This document shows, one piece after another, positions 31,060-41,872 of a stretch of DNA of 64,000 bases (position 1 is its first letter; every line of letters starts with the position of its first letter). The notes under the pieces are model-generated. The model was not told the origin of the DNA. It did no database searches and saw nothing but the letters and a program-made list of their open reading frames with translations. Origin of the DNA: Thysanoteuthis rhombus. Its lineage: Eukaryota > Mollusca > Cephalopoda > Oegopsida > Thysanoteuthidae. The DNA lies in contig OY735224.1 in NCBI GenBank assembly GCA_963457665.1, positions 51,556,429-51,620,428 on the forward strand, read 5' to 3'. The position numbers and the translations under genes are program-made.

Positions 31060-31622
31060 GATGTGTTAACACATCTCAATAAGACACTTTTCGGTGAGTC
31101 AGTTGGTTTGTCGGTCCCAGTTACTGTTTAACAACAGAGGAAGGAAGGATTTGTGATATCATTAATGAAAAAGTACAAAATAATTCTCACACAAAGCATT
31201 TGCTGTATTTTCACTCTCTCATCATTGTTTTAAAAAGATGTAATTTTTTTTTAAAAATCAATGTTTAATACTGTTGTTGGAATTATTTATTAACCTTTAA
31301 ATTCATTAAAAAGAATTGAATTTTAATAACAAGAAGTAATTTCTGATTGGAATTTCCCTTTGGACATTAGGTGTATTTGAAAATTTTTTTCCCGTTATTT
31401 CATTATCAATACAATAGACTACAAGGAGTATTTTTAAGAAAGGCCCACATTTTTGTATTAGGAAAAAAAAGGCCATTTACAATTTTGGGTGAAAACAATA
31501 TATAATTGCAGAATATTTCCACAATGCAATATTTTTTGCAAGTATGAGAATCAATTGACTAAAATAAAGACTACATCTTCTTTCTTCTCCTACTACACCG
31601 TTGAACTTATGGTTCTTGTTAT
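31060..31622 (+). mobile_element. Family BC element interrupted by repeat N
   Basis: BC head CATCTCAATAAGACACTTTTCGG at 31072, then repeat N (31180-31395: GTACAAAATAATTCTC, AACCTTTAAATTCATTAAAAA, GACATTAGGTG). The BC 3' half follows at 31440-31622 (GCAGAATATTTCCACAATGC, GTATGAGAATCAATTGAC, TTGAACTTATGGTTCTTGTT). Repeat N therefore inserted into BC. Confidence 0.8.
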
Positions 31623-31769
31623 CTAAGGTGATACTCAATAAGCCTTAGCCTTGATGTTATTTCTGTCATGATTGGAAGCACTCGTGAATTTTCATTCGGC
31701 CTCCTGTACATGCCTGTAGGTGTTATTCTGGGATAGAAACCGCAACTTGAGATGAAAATACTATACTCT

Positions 31770-31885
31770 ATTCCTGAGAAGATTTCAGTCAGGATTTTTT
31801 TCCGAAAAAAGTGAAAATATGATAAGAAGAAATTGTTTAGATTTCCAACTCTATAGCTCCAATGGTGCTGCCTGTATACGTTATA
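31770..31885 (+). repeat. Family A fragment next to SINE E3
   Basis: TCCAACTCTATAGCTCCAATGG then TGCTGCCTGTATACG corresponds to the AGCCCTCTAGCTCCATTGGTGCAGCCTGTATGC part of family A. The upstream phrase ATTTCAGTCAGGATTTTTTTCC (31784) is repeated at 32149, just past the SINE. Confidence 0.6.
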
Positions 31886-32106
31886 GATATACTGGTGGAT
31901 GAGGGATTTCTGTGTAAACAAATATATTGCTTAAATTCAGCCTTACTGACTGTCCAATTCCACAGTCCAGAGGTTGGATATTGGTCTGCGGGTTCTGAAG
32001 GAAAGGTTTCAATTCTGCCTCACGGTACTGGATGGGATAATGGAAAGTCTATAACCACACTGAAGAGATGTAATACATTGAAACAGCTGTCTGCGGATGA
32101 CACAAT

Positions 32107-32145
<39 letters not shown>
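31868..32145 (+). mobile_element. tRNA-like SINE E with (TA)n tail (copy E3)
   Basis: TATACTGGTGGATGAGGGAT, TTCAGCCTTACTGACTGTCC, GGAAAGGTTTCAATTCTGCC (B-box position), AACCACACTGAAGAGATG, AACAGCTGTCTGCGGATGAC, then (TA)n from 32110. Close relative of E4 at 36369. The 121-codon frame 31862-32227 and the 66-codon antisense frame are repeat-derived. Confidence 0.75.
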
Positions 32146-32149
<4 letters not shown>

Positions 32150-32188
32150 TTCAGTCAGGATTTTTTTCCAAATAAAGTGAAGAGAACG

Positions 32189-32592
32189 AAAACAGGTCTG
32201 GTTAGTCACTCTGGATCCATTACATGACCAGCATCTATTGGCAACATGTTCTGTTGGGAGTGATCAATTAAGATATTGGAAAAAGGGACGATCAGTGAAT
32301 AAGTTACTTCCCTCGACTTTCGTTTGATCAATAGGAAGTCAGAATTTTCGAAAAAAAAAAAGAAAAAGTGTGAATGCTGCTCGGACACAAACGAAAGGAC
32401 CAATTTAGCATAAGCTTATATTGTAATTGTAATCCTCACCCACCTCAAAATGGGGGGGAAAGAAATTTTTTTCCTTTTAAGACATAGGGAACAAATGTTC
32501 ATATTTTCAGCTTGGTATGTGTGACATTGACAGGCTGGCAGGTAGAATCACAGAAAAAAACCTACGCTGACAGTTTTGGTTGATGGTTTCTA
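32189..32592 (+). mobile_element. Family A dispersed repeat (copy A5)
   Basis: AACAGGTCTGGTTAGTCACT, GGCAACATGTTCTGTTGGG, GTGATCAATTAAG, GGACCAATTTAGCATAAGC and terminal GACAGTTTTGGTTGATGGTTTCTA. Full 5' and 3' ends; slightly shortened middle. Confidence 0.88.
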
Positions 32593-32774
32593 ATATATTT
32601 CTTATTTATCACCCATAACATATCGATTTCATCATGGTTCCGGTGTATAGGATATTCATGTGTTCTATCTATCTGGACTTCATCATTCACAGTACAAACA
32701 CGAAATTTTGCACACACACACACACATTTTCATCTAAATAAGAGAGGAAATTATTTTTTTCCGAAATTCCTCTC
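32593..32774. other. Unassigned with (CA)n at 32709-32726
   Basis: Short CA tract and AT-rich spacer. Confidence 0.5.
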
Positions 32775-33033
32775 CAAAATAGGCTTTCGGAAAGAGGGGG
32801 GTTCAATATACAATGAAAGTTTCATGCTAAATTGGTCTCTAGTTTGTGCCCACTTGTTTTTTTTTTTTCGAAAATCCAGACATTCTTTCAATGATCACAG
32901 CCCAATCAAAAGCAAGAAACATGACTTATTCATTGATAACCCCCTTTCCCCAATCTTTTAATTGATCACCCCCGACACAGGATATATGAGTGTGGGTGAT
33001 TCATAATTTCTCTTGAAATGCTAGTCAAGTCTT
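32775..33033 (-). mobile_element. Family A 5' part, antisense
   Basis: GGGGGGTTCAATATACAATG, CTAAATTGGTCTCTAGTTTG, GATCACAGCCCAATCAAAAG, TTAATTGATCACCCCCGACA and a decayed head AATGCTAGTCAAGTC. It faces A5, making a loose inverted pair. Confidence 0.8.
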
Positions 33034-33804
33034 TAGGAGGAAGGGAATTTCTCATTTTAAATGATCAATCAGAAAAAAAAAACCCCTGTGTCACCCGATG
33101 AGATAACCTAATGGTGGGTTGACTCATACATGAAGATTTTGTTTTGGCATCCAATGTGAAAAGAGAAAGAATTTTGTTCAACTTGATGATTAATTAATAG
33201 ATTGCCTTTTTGCAGTCAACTTCTTGCTCAAGGTGACTGGGGTCTCTTCTCAAGGATTTAACCCAATTGGCACCCTCATCCTTAAGGTAGGGTGGGTGGG
33301 ATCCCAAATAAATTGTGACGATGAAGGAGACACTAAGTGTTTGATGTATGATATTTATTCTTTATTCCTCTACTAATTTCACTATTTTTACTAATTTTAG
33401 TGGTTGACTAAAAGTAATTCTTGTATTTTGATGTATTTTTCAATGTTGTTCATTATAGTATTATGTACTGAGATGCAGAATAAAGAATTAAATGTAGATA
33501 AATGAAGATTTCTTTGAAAATATTCAGCTTTATTTCATTTTTCAATATCTAACATTTTTAATTCTTTTTATTCTTGTTCCCAAAATATGAAATTCTTTCC
33601 TTTTTGCTGTTTGAATACTGAAAACAATATTTTTCCAGACTTACTATAAATACACCACTACAGACTGCAATTTCCACGGTATCAAGCAAATAAGTCGAAC
33701 TATCATAGCTAATTCTTCACGATACATAAAAAATCAGTTGATATTATTATTTCTATTTCATATCTATAAATATAATATCCGTACCAGGCATAAATGAATC
33801 ACCC
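33034..33804. other. Unassigned ~770 bp, no gene
   Basis: GC-richer patch at 33230-33310 (CTTAAGGTAGGGTGGGTGGG), then AT-rich DNA. No motif recognised. Confidence 0.4.
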
Positions 33805-34225
33805 TGGCCCTAGTATACAACCAATGCATTCTCCCGATTGTTACTTATGGAGCCGAAACATGGAATCTAACCAAGAGTGCACATGAGAGAATCATGCTCA
33901 ACCTCACATGGAGAGATCACAAGACAGCACAATATACCAGAAATAAAACAGGGGTCAGAGACATCATAAAATCTATGAGAAAACTCAAATGGCAATGGGG
34001 TGGTCCTGTTGCAAGAATGAAAGACGACCGATGGACATCGAGACTCACAACATGGATCCCGAGAGATCACATGCGAAACTGAGGCCGACAAAATACAAGA
34101 TGGAGAGATGAACTAGACAAGTTAAGAAAATACTGGCTCCGTGACACCCATGATAGAAAATCATGGCGGATCTGGGAGAAGGTCTATGTCCAACGACGGA
34201 TGTTGAAAGACTGATGAAGATGATG
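33805..34225 (+). mobile_element. RTE-clade LINE 3' end (R4)
   Basis: CCAATGCATTCTCCCGATTG encodes the QCILPIV piece, then YGAETWNLT. The open frame 33894-34082 gives MLNLTWRDHKTAQYTRNKTG, KLKWQWGGPVARMKDDRWTS and TTWIPRDHMRN, and further RWRDELDKLRKYWL to the end. Compared with R3 there is an in-frame ~36-bp deletion between WNLTKS and AHERIM. The 3' end is GACTGATGAAGATGATGAA. Otherwise the least damaged RTE piece here. Confidence 0.92.
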
Positions 34226-34475
34226 AACCTAAAATAACCATAGAGACCCACCTACTTTTTTGAAAAAAAAAAAAAGAAAAAAAAAAAAACCCCTAACAAA
34301 TTGTCTTTAGATGGTGCCTAATGGTGTACTTCTGCAAACTTTAAAAGGTTGTAGCCCCGAAAATGTAACTAGGAGCACCTGGAGACAAACACAGACGACC
34401 AGAGAGAGAAGAATCTGTAGCCAACTTGGCTGATGGGCCTGACTATTTGTGGGGCTATGGTAATTCAACTTCATA
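34226..34475 (-). mobile_element. Family D right part (D7), antisense
   Basis: Directly abuts the LINE tail. CCATAGAGACCCACCTAC, an A-rich run, GATGGTGCCTAATGGTGTAC, GTTGTAGCCCCGAAAATG, GAAGAATCTGTAGCCAAC and the end TGTGGGGCTATGGTAATTC. No minisatellite. Confidence 0.8.
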
Positions 34476-34746
34476 CGAATAGAGCAGAGCGAGTTATTTT
34501 ATTTCGATCGACAAGTAACAAGTTTTACGTATGAAGTACACATAAATATATACGTATTGCCCCAAAGAGAAAAAACAAACAATAGTTACATTTCAAGCTT
34601 CAATTTGAAAAGCCTTTCAGAAGAAGTCATTAAATTTCTGAAGTATCTGACGAATACTTTTCTCTCTCCTGAGTAAATATAGAATCTATTGATTTCTGTC
34701 TTTCTAATTAGGAGCAAGAGTTTTCGTGGAATAACTCTGAAGACAA
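34476..34746. other. Unassigned AT-rich sequence
   Basis: No gene or recognised repeat. Confidence 0.4.
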
Positions 34747-35172
34747 AACAGGTCTGGTGAGTGACTCAATAGAAACCATCACATGACCAATGCCTTTTGT
34801 TGGGGTTGATCAATTAAAAAAATTGGGGAAAAAAAAAAAAAAAAAAGTGATCAATGAGTAAGTTACTTCCGTGGCCTTTTGTAGGGCAGTGATCATAAAA
34901 ACATTTGAATTAAAAAAAACAAAAACAAAAACCAAAAAAACAACAAAAAACAAGTGTGAACACTACTGAACACGAACTGAGAAACCAATTCAGCATGAAT
35001 TTACATAGTAAATCGCCCCCCACCCCCCGACACAAAACTCATATTGAGGAGAATTTTCAATGCCACCCCCCCACTCCCAATTTTCAATCGAAAGTCTTGT
35101 TTTCTAGTTTCGAGTCAAAATAAGGAGTAAATCTTTGAACGTTCAGGTCGATATCTCCATTGCTAGCTAGCT
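34747..35172 (+). mobile_element. Family A dispersed repeat (copy A6)
   Basis: AACAGGTCTGGTGAGTGACT, AGAAACCATCACATGACC, GATCAATTAAAAAAATTGGG, poly-A, GTGATCAATGAGTAAGTTAC, AGGGCAGTGATCA, and AAATAAGGAGTAAATC. The 3' tail is lost after CTCCATTGC. Confidence 0.82.
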
Positions 35173-35214
35173 ATTTCACACTTCAACAGAATAATACTTC
35201 CATTTTAAATTTGA

Positions 35215-35622
35215 ATCAAATATCTGTACCTGAAATACATAAATCACCATAGCCTGCATGTGTACCAAAACTAATCATCAAAAAAAAAAAAAAAAAAATC
35301 TCATACCAAAAATTACCAAAAAATTCCAGCATAAAATTTTGGGGTTATCGGTCAAAGATGACTAAAGAGACCATTACCCAAACACACTTCCTTGGAAAAA
35401 CAAACAAACAAACAAACAAAAGATACGTCTAGAGGGTGCATAGTGGTGTCCTCATGTAAATTTCTAAGGTTGTAGCCCCAAAAATGAGACCAGGGGAGCC
35501 TAGAGAAGGATACACACACACACAAGGACAATGACTATCAAAGAGATATGAATCTGTAGCCAACTTGACTGGTTGGTCAGGCTGGCCATTTGAGGAGCTA
35601 CAGTGATTTGATTGGATGGATT
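35215..35622 (-). mobile_element. Family D element, complete but without array (D8)
   Basis: Both ends present: GTACCTGAAATACATAAATC then ACCATAGCCTGCATGTGTAC on the left, and TTTGAGGAGCTACAGTGATT on the right. Between them are a poly-A run and CTCATACCAAAAATTACC (single degenerate unit), TGACTAAAGAGACC, a (CAAA)n run at 35400-35420, GGGTGCATAGTGGTGTCC, GTTGTAGCCCCAAAAATGAG and GAATCTGTAGCC. Confidence 0.82.
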
Positions 35623-35802
35623 GGTCTATAGGAAAAAATTGTCATCCTTGATAGCAAAACATGTCTGCCTAGCGGCTCATCAACATAACGCAATTTTTAT
35701 ACATAGCAAATGATGATATTTGATTGTAAGGGAAGATTTAATCATATTTTTCACGGAGTCAACTGCACCACAATTTTATCAGAACGAACGTATCAAAAAA
35801 TA

Positions 35803-36065
35803 GAACAGGTCTGGCTAGTCAAACAATAGAAATTGTCATGCAACCACCATCTTTTGGCAACGTGCCATGTTGGGGATGATCAATGAGAAAAATTGGAAAA
35901 GGGGGTGATCTACTTCTCACACCTCTCATCCTGAATTTTCAAGGGACAAGCCGGCACGAACTAAACGATCAATTCAGCATAAGTTTACATTAGAAACTGA
36001 ACTCCCCTCTAAAAGGTACTCGGGGCGAATTTTGGAAAAAAATCGAAGAAAAAAAACAAAACGTT
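35803..36065 (+). mobile_element. Family A dispersed repeat (copy A7, truncated 3')
   Basis: AACAGGTCTGGCTAGTCAAA, ATGTTGGGGATGATCAATG, GGGGGTGATCTACTTCTC, AACGATCAATTCAGCATAAG. Ends in A-rich DNA. Confidence 0.8.
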
Positions 36066-36174
36066 ATTATAAACGCTTCGTCTACAGAATTGAAGAATGC
36101 ATAACCTATTTGGGTTTTTCGGTCCGCCATTTTCTTTCATGTTGGCCACACATATCGGAAGATAGGTAAAGATA

Positions 36175-36365
36175 AACTCACTTTGCGTCCTGGGAAGGAC
36201 ACGACCATAAGATGGTCGCTATACATCCTCCACCCTAATCACACAGCTCAGGGTGTACTCAATTGGTAGCTGGGTGCGCAGGTAAATTTATCCTCTGAAG
36301 AGTTTTCCATATCCTTCACTTGCACCAGGAATCGAGTTAGTGACCTTCTGTGTGTAAAGACAGAC
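36175..36365 (-). mobile_element. tRNA-derived SINE S2 (copy 4)
   Basis: CACACAGCTCAGGGTGTACTC, CAATTGGTAGCTGGGTGCGC, AGAGTTTTCCATATCCTTC and, in reverse complement, a B-box-like ACTCGATTCCTGG near 36330. It abuts SINE E4. Confidence 0.75.
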
Positions 36366-36368
36366 ATG

Positions 36369-36598
36369 CCTGTATACGATATATATATACTGGTGGATGA
36401 GGGATTTCTGTGTAAATAAATATATTGCTTAAATTCAGCCTTACTGACTGTCCAATTCCACAGTCCAGAGGTAGGATATTGGTCTGCGGGTCTGAAGGAA
36501 AGGTTTCAATTCTGCCTCGCGGTACTGGTTGGGATAATGGAAAGTCAATAGCCACACTGAAGAGATGTAATACATCGAAACAGCTGTCTGTGGATGAC

Positions 36599-36642
<44 letters not shown>
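36369..36642 (+). mobile_element. tRNA-like SINE E with (TA)n tail (copy E4)
   Basis: TATACTGGTGGATGAGGGAT, CAGCCTTACTGACTGTCC, GGAAAGGTTTCAATTCTGCC, AACAGCTGTCTGTGGATGAC and (TA)n at 36604-36642. Very similar to E3 across the whole element, pointing to recent activity. The sense and antisense open frames (36425-36679 and 36337-36654) come from the SINE and the TA tract. Confidence 0.8.
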
Positions 36643-36644
<2 letters not shown>

Positions 36645-36716
36645 AACCAGCCACTGAAACTGAAAGTAACCATTGTTGACAGTTAAGGTGACAGTCTTGA
36701 TTGACTGTTTGTAATT
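36643..36716 (+). repeat. Family A 3' tail
   Basis: CCAACCAGCCACTGAAACTG, AACCATTGTTGACAGTTAAGG and GATTGACTGTTTGTAA. Flanks the (TA)n of E4. Confidence 0.65.
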
Positions 36717-37539
36717 TTTTTTTTTTAACGATTTTCTTTCTTCATCGAAAGCGAAAACAAATTATGAAATGATGGAAAATAATTTCCCGGGGCAAATTCT
36801 TACTTTATCATCTTCTACGATTTCTGATTTCATATTTTAGAGAAACTCATTGTACAGGAACTGCTTAAATCTAGAGAAGAGATGAATATATTATTGCTAA
36901 TATTTACTTCTGCCAACAAAGTTAAGGATGTATAGTGATTTGGCGTAGGCACGAACACTGACCTGACCAAACAACAAAAATCGTAAGCTAGAGGTATTCT
37001 CCCCTTTTCACTCATCTGACCGACCATTTCCCTTTTTGGCATAAAGCCTAAAAAATTTCCACGTGCAGTCGAGAAGCTGCCTTCTTGAAAAGGGTTTTTA
37101 GTTTTCTTGGAGATTCATCTTTAATCACTTGTTCTTGGGGACTGTTTGATTTACTAAAATCCATTATGAAATGGACACATTTTAAAGATTTTATCATTTT
37201 TTGTGGGAGAGCTCGGTTGGTGTGATAGAGAGAAATATAGATATTAAGAGAGAGTATAGAGTTGAATTTTTTAAAATAAAAATTACATCATCTTTCTGTG
37301 CTATTATTTTTGTTATAATTGTTTCTTGGAAACTGACGACTCCAGTCAGTTGGCGCCTTTCATCTCAGCAAGTCATGCATTGCTCACTGTATCACTGTCC
37401 AAAGACAGGATGGGGTAGGTGGATTAGTAAAGTCTTAGGTGACAGAGAGATAAAAACTTACAGAGAGGGGGTAGTATAAGAAAAATGAAGCTACTTGGCC
37501 ACAGTGAATCATTTTTAGGGCAGGGGTGACAAGATATAT
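36717..37539. other. Unassigned ~820 bp, no gene
   Basis: The antisense frame 36830-37042 and sense frame 37201-37479 (92 codons) lack recognisable domains. Confidence 0.4.
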
Positions 37540-37830
37540 ATTACCCTCCATCTATCTATCAGTCTATACTTCCTTGCTATCTATCTGTCTGTCTGTCTGT
37601 CCACACGATATCTCCAAAAATTCTCGAAGAATTTCCATGAAATTTTGTGGGAGGTTAGGTTACGGGTAAAACAAAAACTGCTTATATTTTTATATATATA
37701 TAATATTCTTATATTTATATTTTAGAGCGGATCTAAGAATAGAATGTCAACACAATATCTCCAAAAGTTCTCAATGAATTTTGATGAAGTTTCACGGAAG
37801 AGTGGAAAAGAGCCTAAAGGGGAAGTGATT
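37540..37830. repeat. Family O repeats with (GTCT)n
   Basis: (CTAT)n/(CTGT)n at 37550-37602, then CACACGATATCTCCAAAAATTC, TTCCATGAAATTTTGTGGGAGG. A second copy at 37725-37815: AGAGCGGATCTAAGAATAG, CAATATCTCCAAAAGTTCTC, GATGAAGTTTCACGGAAGAG. This wording is widespread at transposon tails in animals. Confidence 0.65.
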
Positions 37831-38259
37831 AAACTTTGGTATGAATCAGGGAATTTTTTTCGATTGAAAGATATTTATCCATTCTTAAAAACATTTTTAA
37901 TGAATATCTGACAGTTCAGTACTTTCTGTTGTTGTGAGAGTGAGAGAAACAATAGCCAAAGCAGATTTTCATGATCCAAAACAAGTTCTCTCTGGCTATA
38001 AATGGAGGTGGAAGTCAACTTGCCAAGGGTACCAGGAACTCCAGAGCCAGCCCTGCATGCGTGTGAATTTTGTTCATGTCTTGCGGCCCTCAAACACCTG
38101 AATTTTATCGCATGTGGCTCTCGAATTAAGTAGGTTCAGCCACTCCTGAACAATTAGATAATTGGGTGTAATAAACACAATTAAGAACTAAAATGGATTT
38201 GAAGGAGGTTTCCATTATACCTTACACGAATATACCAGATAAAATGGATTTAAAGAATG
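37831..38259. other. Unassigned; possible hAT-MITE end
   Basis: GCGGCCCTCAAACACCTGAA, GTGGCTCTCGAATTAAG and TTCAGCCACTCCTGAACAA resemble hAT MITE ends, but no pair was found. The 72-codon antisense frame (37875-38093) has no motif. Confidence 0.35.
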
Positions 38260-38990
38260 TTTTTAAATTTGAAAAAAAAGAAAAAAAAAATCCCGATGAA
38301 TGCTAAGGTTAGAAACAGGAAATGCTCCTAGCAATACGTATCTGACGCAAAGAAATCGACGTAGAATTTCTTCACTCAAGTTATTACTAAAACATGATCG
38401 ATACAAAGTAATTTTTATATTTGGTGGAACAAAAAAAAAAACCTTCCTAAAAAGAAGGAAAGAAAAAAAAAATCTTCCTAAAAAGAATGAAAGAAGAATG
38501 AAAAATAATTTTTCTAAAAAGAATGAAAGAAAAAAAACCTTCCTAACAAGAATGAAAGAAAGAAAAAAATCTTCTTAAAAAGAATGAAAGAAAAAAAAAA
38601 AATCTTCTGAAAATGAATGAAAGAAAAAAAAATCTTCCTAAAAAGAATGAAAGAAAAAAAAAAACCTTAAAAAGAATGAAAGAAAAAAAAAACCTTAAAA
38701 AGAATGAAAGAAAAAAAACCTTCCTAAAAAGAATGAAAGAAAAAAAACTTTAAAAAAATTGAAAAAAAAAACCTTTCATAAAGAGAATGAAAGAAGAAAG
38801 AAAAAAACAAACTTCCTAAAAAGAAAAAAAAACAAACAAAAAAAAACCTTCCTAAAAAGGAAAAAAAACAAACAAAAAAAAAACTTCCTAAAAAGAAAAA
38901 AAAAAAAACAAAAAAAAAACCTTCCTAAAAAGAATCAAAGAAAAAAAAACCTTCCTCAAGAAAAGGTTTTTAAAAAATCTGAAAGAGCAA
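38260..38990. repeat. A-rich minisatellite, AGAATGAAAG / CCTTCCTAAAA units
   Basis: Irregular tandem units of about 25-40 bp built from AAAAAGAATGAAAGAAAAAAA and CCTTCCTAAAAAG. Unit length drifts because of A-run changes. Lysine-rich open frames (38300-38578 and 38759-39001) are low-complexity artefacts. Confidence 0.9.
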
Positions 38991-39334
38991 AGCAAAAATA
39001 ACTAAAAACCAAGTAAAAACTATTGTAGGAAAAAGTAATTCTAAAAAAAGTCTTTTAGAGGAAACTGCTTTTGCTTTATGACAGCCAAAGCAACAAAATG
39101 TCTTCAGCTGAAAAACCTTTCCTACAAATGGAATTATTCCAATGAAGTCAGTTGCCATAATCGATATCTCTACAAAGTAGGGACATTGCATTTATTTATA
39201 CCATTTCTTCAGAGAAATAATAGAAGAAACCAAAGTGTGATAATAATTAAGAAATTCTCATTTTTTATCAAATTTGATTAGTTTTTACCTACGTTTTAAT
39301 TCTTAGTTTTTATATAACAATCATTTTGAGATAT
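38991..39334. other. Unassigned AT-rich sequence
   Basis: No gene or repeat recognised. Overlapping sense and antisense short frames without motif. Confidence 0.4.
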
Positions 39335-39725
39335 TGCTTCTATGGCAATAGATAACAGAACAAAAGATAACCATAAGTTCAATGATAGGTCCACAGTCCA
39401 TGGTAGTGAAAGGAGAAGGAATAAGGAGAATAGTGAGTGGTTGTTCTTTGAGTCAATCGATTTTCATACTTGTAAAATATTGCAATATTTCCATATTCTA
39501 CAAGGATTATTTTCAATAAAAATTGTAAATGGCCATTTTTGGCTTCATCAAAAAATACAAATATCCAAACCTTGGACATTCTATAATGACATCAGCGGCC
39601 GGTAAGAAATAAAATTATCGGGATAGATGATATTTTAATGACATCACACCACTTCCCGCTTCTATTGTCCTATATAACTGAAACCAACCAACAAGTGTCT
39701 TATGGTCATGTGTGGACGTATCTAA
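39335..39725 (-). mobile_element. Family BC repeat, antisense, near complete
   Basis: AACCATAAGTTCAATGATAGG, TTGTTCTTTGAGTCAATCG, CATACTTGTAAAATATTGC, AATGGCCATTTTTGGCTTC, a middle with AATGACATCA words, then AACCAACCAACAAGTGTCTTA and GGACGTATCT. It shows that the B and C halves belong to one element. Confidence 0.8.
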
Positions 39726-39813
39726 AAAAAAGATTATGATGAAGGTAGAAAATGGTCAAATTTAATAACAATAACTTCACCCAATAACCATAATAATAAC
39801 TCACCACTACAGT

Positions 39814-40232
39814 CAATAATTGAACAACTATAGCATCAAAATTTGGATTCATGGAAGAAAAAAAAATTCCATTGAAGAATAAATATGGTCAGAATAAATT
39901 CTGTTTATGACATCAGTGGTGTTTCCCCATTGGAAAACATCTCAAAATAGAGTGAACCCCCCCATACACAAAAAATACGTAAATTCTGAAGAATCTGGAT
40001 GTTATTAATAAATCCATCAAAATAAGGCCCCCAAAAAGCCATAAAGCCTCCCCCCCCCAATCAAACAAAACAATTTCAGGAGGTATCTAATGGAGTACTA
40101 ATGCCAATTTCCAAGTTTGTGGACAAAATGGTATCGCCAGGACCATTGGAACACACAAACAACAACTCATGCACATAAAAAAAAAAAAGGATAGAACTCA
40201 ATGCCACCTTTGGTGGCTATGGTTATTCAATA
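39814..40232 (-). mobile_element. Family I TIR MITE (copy I2)
   Basis: Left end ATTGAACAACTATAGCATCAAA; right end reads GGTGGCTATGGTTATTCAAT. Their match after reverse complementing gives ~20-bp terminal inverted repeats. The body includes AATAAATTCTG..GACATCAGTGGTG, AATCTGGATGTTATTAATAA, GGCCCCCAAAAAGCC and GGAGTACTAATGCC. About 419 bp, no ORF. Confidence 0.82.
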
Positions 40233-40439
40233 AAGATTTCTTTTCCTCTCTTCAAGATACAGATGAAAGGAGCTGGCTTCAGGAACCCTCTAAAGATTTT
40301 CACTATTTATGGTGTAGTTACCAGTATCATAAAAGCAAATAGAGTTTCATAGCACAACATTATCCGAAGGGGTCAAAATTAAAACTAATTGAAATATCTA
40401 ACACTCATGAAATAATTATTGTTCAATCAAATTTCATTT
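40233..40439. other. Unassigned spacer
   Basis: AT-rich; nothing recognised. Confidence 0.4.
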
Positions 40440-40620
40440 TGACCCCTGTGGCTGCTCTTATTTTTCATTGATTAGAAAGATTACAAGTGAGTGGAAAATT
40501 GACATTTCAGATCTTAAGCAGACTGTTACGAAATCAGAGTATCACATATAGAGTGGAAAGTAGCTTTATTTAATAACAGATTTGTATATATGAAGTCTAA
40601 CCCAATTTTTGATTTTAAAC
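40440..40620 (+). repeat. Dispersed repeat L (copy 2)
   Basis: TTTTTCATTGATTAGAAAGA, GGAAAATTGACATTTCAGATC, AAATCAGAGTATCACATA, GGAAAGTAGCTTTATTTAA; partner of 5630-5830. Confidence 0.7.
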
Positions 40621-40894
40621 AGAATTTCAAACAAAATTTTAAACATAATGAAAACTAATTGAAATATCCAATATTCATGAAATAATGATAATTTGCTGAT
40701 TTCTCTATAGTCATTCAAGAATCAGAAACTGTTTTGAGATTATATAAGTAAATACAAAATGTCCAGAGCAATAACAACATGGCGTCTATCTTTGATTCCA
40801 CGATGTGATGACTTTGAGAATTAAGCAAACTATAAACAAAGCCTTTAGGCACCATCGTTACCCAACTGCAACCTTCCCAACTCAGTCAGTAGGT

Positions 40895-41260
40895 TCATCA
40901 TCTAACGTCCGTCGTTAGACATAGAACTTCCAAAGGATCCACATTTCTCTATCATGGGCATCGCGGAGCCAATATTGGCCTGAATTTGTCTAGTTTATTT
41001 CTCCATCTTGTATTTTGTCGGCCTCGGTTTCGCATGTGATCTCTGGGGATCCATGTTGTGAGTCGTGATGTCAGTCGGTTGTCTTTCATTCTTGCAACAT
41101 GGCCTGCCCATTGCCATTTAAGTCTTTTAATGGATTCTATGATGTATCGGACTCCCATTTTCTTCCTGATATACTATGATGTCTTGTGATCTCTCAATGT
41201 AAGGTTGACCATGATTCCCTCATGCGCACGTTACATGCTTCTCAAACTGAGTCAGTAGGT
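40895..41260 (-). mobile_element. RTE-clade LINE 3' fragment (R5)
   Basis: The minus-strand open frame 40952-41158 reads MGVRYIIESIKRLKWQWAGH, VARMKDNRLTSRLTTWIPRD and NRGRQNTRWRNKLDKFR. A second frame carries MLNLTLRDHKT upstream. The 3' end with GACGGACGTTAGATGATG lies at about 40898. 5' truncated; inactive. Confidence 0.92.
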
Positions 41261-41344
41261 TATGTAAACGTAAATATGGCTAGAAAACTGCAGCACATAT
41301 GACCAATAGGTGGCACATATATACATTGGCATCATTTTGAAATA

Positions 41345-41645
41345 AAATATCCGTACCACCCATACGTGAATCACCATAGCCTGCATGTGTACCAGAATTG
41401 ATTATCGAAAAAGAAAAAAAAAAAAAAAATTGAAAAAAATTTTCAAGAAAAAAAAAAAAAAAAAGGGTTCAAAATGACCATGGAGACTACAAAAAGCAAT
41501 TTTTTTGAAAAAACAAAAAACGAGTTTTTAGAGGGTGCCTAGTGGTGTACTCATGCAGATTTTCAAGGTTGCATCCTCAAAAATGTAACCAGGATCATCC
41601 GAAGATGCCCACAGACACACGGACATTGAAAGAGAAAAGAATCCT
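41345..41645 (-). mobile_element. Family D element without array (D9)
   Basis: Left end CGTGAATCACCATAGCCTGC then ATGTGTACCAGAATTGATTATC, A-rich runs, ATGACCATGGAGACTAC, AGAGGGTGCCTAGTGGTG, AGGTTGCATCCTCAAAAATG, ending near AAAGAGAAAAGAATCC. The right terminus is missing. Confidence 0.78.
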
Positions 41646-41802
41646 TACAATAAATCTTTCCTCCAACAACTCTTGTTTGCATTGTAGTAAACTGTGTTGG
41701 AAGCCATATTTTCCTACCCCCAACCCACCCAGCTAATACCACCCATCCATTAAATTGTGACAGATCTCCCCTTACCATCCTCGGCAATCAAGCCCCTAAG
41801 AG

Positions 41803-41872
41803 TTGCCAGCCAGCCAGAATCCTTTAAAAACTGAAGAAACCTACTTTGAAAATTTTGGTTGTCGGTTCCTAA
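41803..41872 (+). repeat. Family A 3' tail
   Basis: GCCAGCCAGCCAGAATCC, AAAACTGAAGAAACCTAC, AAATTTTGGTTGTCGGTTCCTA. Confidence 0.75.
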
